The notes under the pieces: generated by a model | Databases searched by the model: none | What the model saw: only the letters and a program-made list of their open reading frames with translations | What the model was told of the DNA's origin: nothing | Program-made: the position numbers and the translations under genes | In this document: piece after piece, positions 7,156 to 11,012 of the stretch | How the letters are laid out: each line of letters opens with the position of its first letter | How positions within the stretch are numbered: position 1 is the first letter of the stretch | NCBI GenBank assembly: GCA_016932895.1 | Contig: JAFGCA010000317.1 | Location: 1-11,012, forward strand | From: Sedimentisphaerales bacterium | GTDB taxonomy: Bacteria; Planctomycetota; Phycisphaerae; Sedimentisphaerales; SG8-4 | DNA length: 11,012 nt | Direction of reading: 5' to 3'

Positions 7156-8652
7156 ATGTCTTTGAATCTTGATCGTCGCCGTTTTTTGGGCCTGATGGGA
7201 AGTGCGATTGCCGGGACGTTTCTTTCGGGGCCGGCCGGGCGGAGCCAGTCGCGACGCCGGCCGAATTTCGTTCTCATTTTCGCCGACGACCTCGGCTACG
7301 GAGACATCTCGGGCTTCGGTTTCAAGAAGTCGCCGTACGAGACGCCGCATCTGGAGCGCATGGCGGCCGAGGGCGCGCGCCTGACGAGCTTCTACGTGCC
7401 GACGCCGTACTGCGCGCCGTCGCGCGGGACGATTCTCACCGGTCGCTATCCGTTTCGTCACGGCGTCGTGTTCAATCCCTGCCCCGACGCCGGCATCAAC
7501 GACGTGGGTCTGCCCGCCTCGGAGCGGACGATTGCCTCGCTGCTGCGCAATGCCGGTTACGCCACCAGTTGCATCGGCAAGTGGCACCTGGGACATGTCC
7601 CGCAGTATCTGCCCCGGCGCCGCGGCTTCGACGAGTATCTCGGCATCCTCTACTCCAACGACATGCGTCCGGTACAGTTGGTCGAGAACGAGGAGGTCGT
7701 GGAATATCCCGTGGTTCAGGCGACGCTGACGAAGCGCTACACGGAGCGGGCGCTGGATTTCATGGAGCGCTGTCACCGGCTGGACCGGTCGTTCTTCCTG
7801 TACCTGCCGCACGCCATGCCCCACAAACCACTGGCGGCCTCCGAGGCATTCTACACGCCCGAGACGCCGGACGATCTGTATGCCGACGTCATCCGCGAGC
7901 TGGATTGGTCGGTGGGTCAAATCCTCGAGAAGCTCAAGGCCCTCGGCATCGATGACAACACGATGGTCGTCTTCACCTCCGACAACGGCCCCTGGTACGG
8001 GGGCAGCACCGGTGGCCTGCGCGGCATGAAGGGCCACACCTGGGAAGGGGGCCTGCGCGTGCCCATGATCGCGCGCTGGCCGGGACGGATTCTGCCGGGC
8101 TTGGTCAGCGACGCGGTAACCGCCTCCGTGGACATTCTCCCGACGTTTCTCAAGGCCGCCGATGTGGCCGTGCCCCGGGACCGAAAGATCGACGGCGAGG
8201 ACTTGTGGCCCGTCCTGACCTCGGCCGATGCGGAGAGCCCGCACGAGGCCGTCTTCGGCATGCAGGGTGTGAACCTCGCGACCGTCCGCAGCGGCCGCTG
8301 GCGACTGCACGTCCGCTCTCCCGGCGCGCCCGCCAAGAGGGGAGATGACTGGGTCGATCCGCGCGGGCCCGACGGCGTGATGCTGCTGGCGCCGTACGAG
8401 CAGGCCCGCCCGAGCGCGTATCCCGGCATTCAAGGCGGCGACGGCCCGAAGACGATGATGCTGTTCGATATCGCCAACGATCCGTCCGAACAACGGGACG
8501 TCAGCGCCGAGCACCCCGACGTGGTCCAGCGTCTCAAGGCCATTTACGACAGAACCGTGGCGGAAGTCCCCGAGTTCGAGCGTCCCAATCGCGTCCCGGG
8601 CCGGCGCTACCTCAAGGGCGGAAAGCTCAAGTACGATGAGCCTCCTCGCTGA
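7156..8652 (+). CDS. Type I sulfatase, arylsulfatase A-like, Tat-exported
   Basis: This 498-residue sulfatase has the formylglycine motif C-A-P-S-R at 86-90, followed by G-T-I-L-T-G-R-Y. It also has metal ligands D44-D45 in F-A-D-D-L-G-Y-G-D, K142 and H144 in G-K-W-H-L-G, H223 in M-P-H-K-P, D276-N277 in S-D-N-G and K292 in G-M-K-G-H-T-W-E-G-G. These belong to the arylsulfatase A-like branch, different from the preceding sulfatase, so the pair probably removes two differently placed sulfates from one glycan (inference). The N-terminal D-R-R-R-F-L-G-L-M-G with a following hydrophobic stretch is a twin-arginine signal. The ATG at 7156 is chosen because GAGGG (7146-7150) stands 5 bases upstream and the Tat motif then sits at residues 6-15. 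An in-frame ATG at 7117 overlaps the previous stop as ATGA and would add 13 basic residues. A hairpin follows the stop. Confidence 0.93.
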   Translation: MSLNLDRRRFLGLMGSAIAGTFLSGPAGRSQSRRRPNFVLIFADDLGYGDISGFGFKKSPYETPHLERMAAEGARLTSFYVPTPYCAPSRGTILTGRYPFRHGVVFNPCPDAGINDVGLPASERTIASLLRNAGYATSCIGKWHLGHVPQYLPRRRGFDEYLGILYSNDMRPVQLVENEEVVEYPVVQATLTKRYTERALDFMERCHRLDRSFFLYLPHAMPHKPLAASEAFYTPETPDDLYADVIRELDWSVGQILEKLKALGIDDNTMVVFTSDNGPWYGGSTGGLRGMKGHTWEGGLRVPMIARWPGRILPGLVSDAVTASVDILPTFLKAADVAVPRDRKIDGEDLWPVLTSADAESPHEAVFGMQGVNLATVRSGRWRLHVRSPGAPAKRGDDWVDPRGPDGVMLLAPYEQARPSAYPGIQGGDGPKTMMLFDIANDPSEQRDVSAEHPDVVQRLKAIYDRTVAEVPEFERPNRVPGRRYLKGGKLKYDEPPR

Positions 8653-8656
8653 TTCT

Positions 8657-8677
8657 CCCGGCTCCAATGGAACCGGG
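8657..8677. terminator. Hairpin between convergent genes, candidate bidirectional terminator
   Basis: CCCGGCTCC (8657-8665) and GGAACCGGG (8669-8677) form a 9-bp stem with one C-A mismatch and a three-base AAT loop. It sits 4 bases after the stop of the second sulfatase and 13 bases before the end of the convergent secretin-like gene. Neither side has a run of T, so it is not a classic intrinsic terminator; it may act with Rho or as an end-protecting hairpin. Confidence 0.5.
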
Positions 8678-8690
8678 ATGACAGCGTCGT

Positions 8691-9356
8691 TCAGTCGAGA
8701 ATGTGGGCCGTGAGAATGAAGAAGGTTGCGTCCTCTTCATCCTGCATGGCGCCGGCGATTCTGGGCTGGCCGGACTCCAGAGAAACGGTGCCGTTCCACG
8801 ACCAGGAGACGCTGTCCGGCGGACGCTCGACGTCCTGCTTGTCCATTCTCACGCCGCTGTAATCGAAGTCGTATCCCAGCGCGACGACGCGATCCGAGCG
8901 GATTTCCGGGGTGATCGCCAGCGTTTGGCCGTACTCGTAAGCAGTGTAGTCCACGCTTCGTTGCGGTCCGCCGGGAGTGCCAATCGTGCGTGTCCGTGTA
9001 CGGTAGACCGTTTCGGTCTGCCGGGTCTGATTCTTGCCTGTTTCGTGAATGCCGACCGCCTTGGCGCCCAGAAGCACGCGGGCCTTGGCCGGGCTTCGTA
9101 GGCACCCGAGGATGTCCTCCACGGACGCACAATGCGGCTCTCGGCCGAGCGGATTCACGTCCATTTCGTACAGCGCCGCAAGGTCAACTTCAACGACAAA
9201 CGCCTCGACCAGGACCGTCGTGCCCTCATAAGGGTCAGCCTGTTGATCCGGTGCTGCCGCTCGACGGGACCGGGGTGTCCCGGCGCCGGCCGCCCATATA
9301 AAAGCGCCGCCCAACAGAAGAATCGCCACAATCGCCGCTTTCGATTTCGCCATCAT
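8691..9356 (-). CDS. Small exported protein with secretin-like segments, function unknown
   Basis: The 221-residue protein has an N-terminal signal or anchor (K4 and K6, hydrophobic 7-25). It then shows beta-strand-rich segments that recall secretins of type II/III secretion: T-V-L-V-E-A-F-V-V-E-V-D at 47-58 resembles the strand before the secretin domain, Y-G-Q-T-L-A-I-T-P-E-I at 142-152 resembles the domain core, and 190-219 ends in F-F-I-L-T-A-H-I. It lacks the length and pore region of a true secretin (usually over 500 residues), so it is at most a secretin-domain relative and not a working outer-membrane gate. The start is one of three consecutive ATGs (9359, 9356, 9353) after AAGGAG (9367-9362); the second has the best spacing (5 bases). 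The frame stays open to 9506, but that extension lies in a palindromic repeat. It faces the second sulfatase tail to tail, and its promoter could not be located. Confidence 0.65.
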   Translation of the reverse strand: MMAKSKAAIVAILLLGGAFIWAAGAGTPRSRRAAAPDQQADPYEGTTVLVEAFVVEVDLAALYEMDVNPLGREPHCASVEDILGCLRSPAKARVLLGAKAVGIHETGKNQTRQTETVYRTRTRTIGTPGGPQRSVDYTAYEYGQTLAITPEIRSDRVVALGYDFDYSGVRMDKQDVERPPDSVSWSWNGTVSLESGQPRIAGAMQDEEDATFFILTAHILD

Positions 9357-9391
9357 CATATCTCCTTTCCTGATCTCACCTTTCTGCACGG

Positions 9392-9510
9392 TGTCATCCT
9401 GAACGAAGCGCAGCGTAATGAAGGATCCGGGCATCGCACGGAAAACCCGCATCGCAGCGATGCCGACCAGGCTTTCCAGACCCGGATGCTTCACTTCGTT
9501 CAGCATGACA
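9392..9510. repeat. Palindromic dispersed-repeat-type element (REP/MITE-like), 119 bp
   Basis: The ends are inverted copies: TGTCATCCTGAACGAAG at 9392-9408 matches the reverse complement of 9494-9510 with one mismatch. A second arm GAAGGATCCGGG (9420-9431) matches the reverse complement of 9481-9492, again with one mismatch; 11 extra bases separate the two blocks on the left side. The centre folds as well: GGAAAACC (9440-9447) pairs with GGCTTTCC (9471-9478) with one mismatch, around a perfect GCATCGC-A-GCGATGC palindrome (9449-9463). Both strands read as LNE...FVQxD peptides, a mark I know from short palindromic repeats scattered through many bacterial genomes and often mis-annotated as protein. 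No transposase gene is present and no clear target duplication was seen. It sits 32 bases upstream of the secretin-like gene start. Confidence 0.8.
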
Positions 9511-9598
9511 ACATTCCGCCGAGTTGCGAAGGAGCGCCGTGTTGTCGTGTTCGGCTCGTCGTACGCACAGACGGGCTTGCGGCGATTTCGTTACACAA

Positions 9599-9647
9599 AT
9601 TCCGCAGAGGGTGGCGGATATTGTCCGTCTGTTGGCGTCTGCGGAAT
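9599..9647. repeat. Perfect 10-bp inverted repeat with inner hairpin, candidate operator
   Basis: ATTCCGCAGA (9599-9608) and TCTGCGGAAT (9638-9647) are exact inverted copies separated by 29 bases. Inside, CGGA and TCCG around TATTG (9615-9627) form a small extra stem. The right arm ends 4 bases before the -35 box of the promoter for the DUF1080-ThuA gene, a suitable place for a regulator. It may also mark the end of a second small mobile repeat. The neighbouring stretch 9511-9598 holds no gene; a 7-bp inverted pair GACAACA/TGTTGTC (9507-9513, 9540-9546) straddles the right edge of the palindromic element. Confidence 0.55.
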
Positions 9648-9651
9648 CGGA

Positions 9652-9686
9652 TTGATTGTCGCGGGGAATCTGGTACGATGGTGCGA
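9652..9686 (+). promoter_or_regulatory. Sigma-70-type promoter of the DUF1080-ThuA gene
   Basis: TTGATT (9652-9657), a 16-base spacer and TACGAT (9674-9679) form a fair housekeeping-type promoter, helped by TGG just before the -10 (an extended -10 element). Transcription would start near 9686 and leave a leader of about 66 bases before the ATG at 9752. Confidence 0.5.
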
Positions 9687-9751
9687 CAGGGGTGGTCTTG
9701 AGGCCACGCCGGTATTTCTATTATTTCGGTCAAGTTTGAAGGATGTGTATC

Positions 9752-11012
9752 ATGAACGCAACGGGTAGGGCAGGGCGAGGCAATTTCGGAAATAGCAGTG
9801 GCGGTTTCATCGGGAAGGGGACGATCCTTCTCCTGGCGCTGGGAGCGGTCTCGATGTCGCTCGGTGACGCGGCGTGCGGCGCGGAGTGGCAATCGCTGTT
9901 CGACGGCAAAACGCTCGACGGCTGGATTCAGCGCAACGGCCAGGCGAAGTATAGGGTCGAAGACGGCGCGATCGTCGGCACCACGGTTCTCAATACGCCC
10001 AACAGCTTTCTCTGCACGGAGAAGATGTACACCGACTTCGTTCTGGAGATGGAGTTCCTCGTACAGAAGGGCATGAACTCGGGCATCCAGATCCGCAGTC
10101 ACAGCTTCCGGAACTACAACAACTACCGCGTCCACGGCTACCAGGTCGAGATCGACACGTCCGACCGCGCCTGGAGCGGGGGGATCTATGACGAGGCCCG
10201 TCGCGGCTGGCTGTATCCCCTGAAGGACAAGCCCGCGGCGCAGAAGGCGTTCAAGCAGGGGCAGTGGAACCACTACCGCATCGAGGCCATCGGCCCGCGC
10301 ATCCGCACGTGGGTCAACGGCGTCCCGGCAGCCGACCTGGCCGACGACATGACCGCCACCGGCTTCATCGCCCTGCAGGTGCACGGCTCCAAGACCGCCG
10401 GCCAGCAGATCAAGTGGCGCAACATCCGCATCCAGGACGTGACCGGCCAGAGCAGCAGGGAGCCGTTGAAGGCGTTGATCGTGGACGGACAGAACAATCA
10501 CGACTGGAAGGCCACCACGCCCGTGCTCAAGCGCCTGTTGGAGGAGACGGGGCTGTTTGCCGTCGATGTCGCGACCTCGCCGGCCAAGGACGAGTCGATG
10601 GAGAGCTTCAAGCCGGAGTTTGCGAAGTACGACGTGATTGTCGCCAACTACACCGGCGCCGAATGGCCCGAGGAAACGCAGCAGGCCCTCACGGCGTACA
10701 TGGAGAACGGCGGGGGGCTGGTGATTTTTCATGCCGCCGACAACGCGTTCCCGAAGTGGAAGCAGTGGAACGAGATGATCGCCTTGGGCGGCTGGGGCGG
10801 CCGGGACGAGAAGTCCGGACCCATGGTGCGCTACCGCGACGGGAAAGTCGTCTTCGACGATTCGCCCGGACGCGGCGGCACCCATGGCCCGCAGCACGCG
10901 TTTCAGGTAACCAACCGACAGCGTCACCACGCCATCGTCGCGGGTCTGCCCCAGAAGTGGATGCACGCCCAGGACGAGCTGTACAGCAAGCTGCGCGGTC
11001 CGGCCAAAAACA
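9752..11012 (+). CDS. Exported DUF1080 (3-keto-disaccharide hydrolase-type) and ThuA-like fusion protein, C-terminus missing
   Basis: The gene runs open to the right edge, giving 420 residues so far. A signal peptide or N-terminal anchor (K22, hydrophobic 25-40) is followed by a DUF1080 / 3-keto-disaccharide hydrolase domain at about 45-230. Its marks are W-Q-S-L-F-D-G-K-T-L-D-G-W at 46-58, N-S-G-I-Q-I-R-S at 109-116 and W-N-H-Y-R-I-E-A at 172-179, in a concanavalin-like beta sandwich known to bind or cleave carbohydrates. From about 238 a ThuA-like domain begins (K-A-L-I-V-D-G-Q-N-N-H-D-W at 240-252, Y-D-V-I-V-A-N-Y at 293-300, G-G-G-L-V-I-F-H-A-A-D at 320-330), a class I glutamine amidotransferase-like fold linked to trehalose and other sugar use. 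Roughly the last 40 residues or more of ThuA lie outside. The ATG has GAAGGA 8 bases upstream. Together with the nearby sulfatases it points to extracellular glycan breakdown; the exact reaction is unknown. Confidence 0.88.
   Translation, partial: MNATGRAGRGNFGNSSGGFIGKGTILLLALGAVSMSLGDAACGAEWQSLFDGKTLDGWIQRNGQAKYRVEDGAIVGTTVLNTPNSFLCTEKMYTDFVLEMEFLVQKGMNSGIQIRSHSFRNYNNYRVHGYQVEIDTSDRAWSGGIYDEARRGWLYPLKDKPAAQKAFKQGQWNHYRIEAIGPRIRTWVNGVPAADLADDMTATGFIALQVHGSKTAGQQIKWRNIRIQDVTGQSSREPLKALIVDGQNNHDWKATTPVLKRLLEETGLFAVDVATSPAKDESMESFKPEFAKYDVIVANYTGAEWPEETQQALTAYMENGGGLVIFHAADNAFPKWKQWNEMIALGGWGGRDEKSGPMVRYRDGKVVFDDSPGRGGTHGPQHAFQVTNRQRHHAIVAGLPQKWMHAQDELYSKLRGPAKN

Noticed and set aside
7123..8667. 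Long minus-strand open frame (514 codons) over the second sulfatase
   Set aside because: It is a GC-driven shadow of the sulfatase gene, with low-complexity Arg/Gly/His-rich composition and no domain. The same holds for the long minus frames over the first sulfatase, the kinase and the DUF1080-ThuA gene.
9418..9768. Plus-strand frame of 116 codons over the region between the secretin-like and DUF1080-ThuA genes
   Set aside because: It starts inside the palindromic element, lacks a ribosome binding site, runs over the DUF1080-ThuA promoter and start, and shows no domain.

Overview
The window looks like chromosomal DNA from a planctomycete, probably an uncultured Phycisphaerae- or Pirellula-like lineage. 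This is inference from gene content, not from a marker gene. The signs are high GC, two Tat-exported type I sulfatases, a secreted PQQ-type beta-propeller with an ENWPGWRG-type N-terminus, a DUF1080-ThuA fusion, and an ECF sigma factor next to a zinc-binding anti-sigma protein. No rRNA, tRNA, CRISPR array or full-size insertion sequence was seen.

Left block (1-4159, all on the minus strand, so read right to left). A secreted PQQ-type beta-propeller (4159-2798) is followed by a secreted protein of unknown function (2691-1729). Next come an ECF sigma factor (1768-1145) whose only usable start lies inside the end of that gene, and its probable membrane-anchored anti-sigma factor (1102-581). After a 146-base gap with a candidate promoter come a small DUF1294 membrane protein (434-75) and the first 22 codons of a DEAD/DEAH-type helicase (68 to the left edge).

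Centre (4160-8652, plus strand). A 374-base divergent intergenic region carries a perfect TATAAT box. It precedes a tight cluster of an unusual 6-phosphofructokinase (4534-5661) and two sulfatases of different subfamilies (5675-7120 and 7156-8652), with gaps of 13 and 35 bases. The sulfatases would strip sulfate esters from sulfated glycans outside the cytoplasm, and the kinase would feed released sugar into glycolysis. A hairpin at 8657-8677 closes the cluster against the convergent gene downstream.

Right block (8691-11012). A small exported secretin-like protein (minus strand) and a DUF1080-ThuA fusion (plus strand, cut by the window end) diverge from a 395-base region. That region holds a 119-bp palindromic dispersed-repeat-type element, a perfect 10-bp inverted repeat and a good sigma-70-type promoter.

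I did not find a clear new multi-gene system. The most notable points are the palindromic element that encodes look-alike peptides on both strands, the phosphofructokinase with Gly at the usual Mg-binding Asp position and its pairing with sulfatases, and the gene overlap between the exported protein and the ECF sigma factor.
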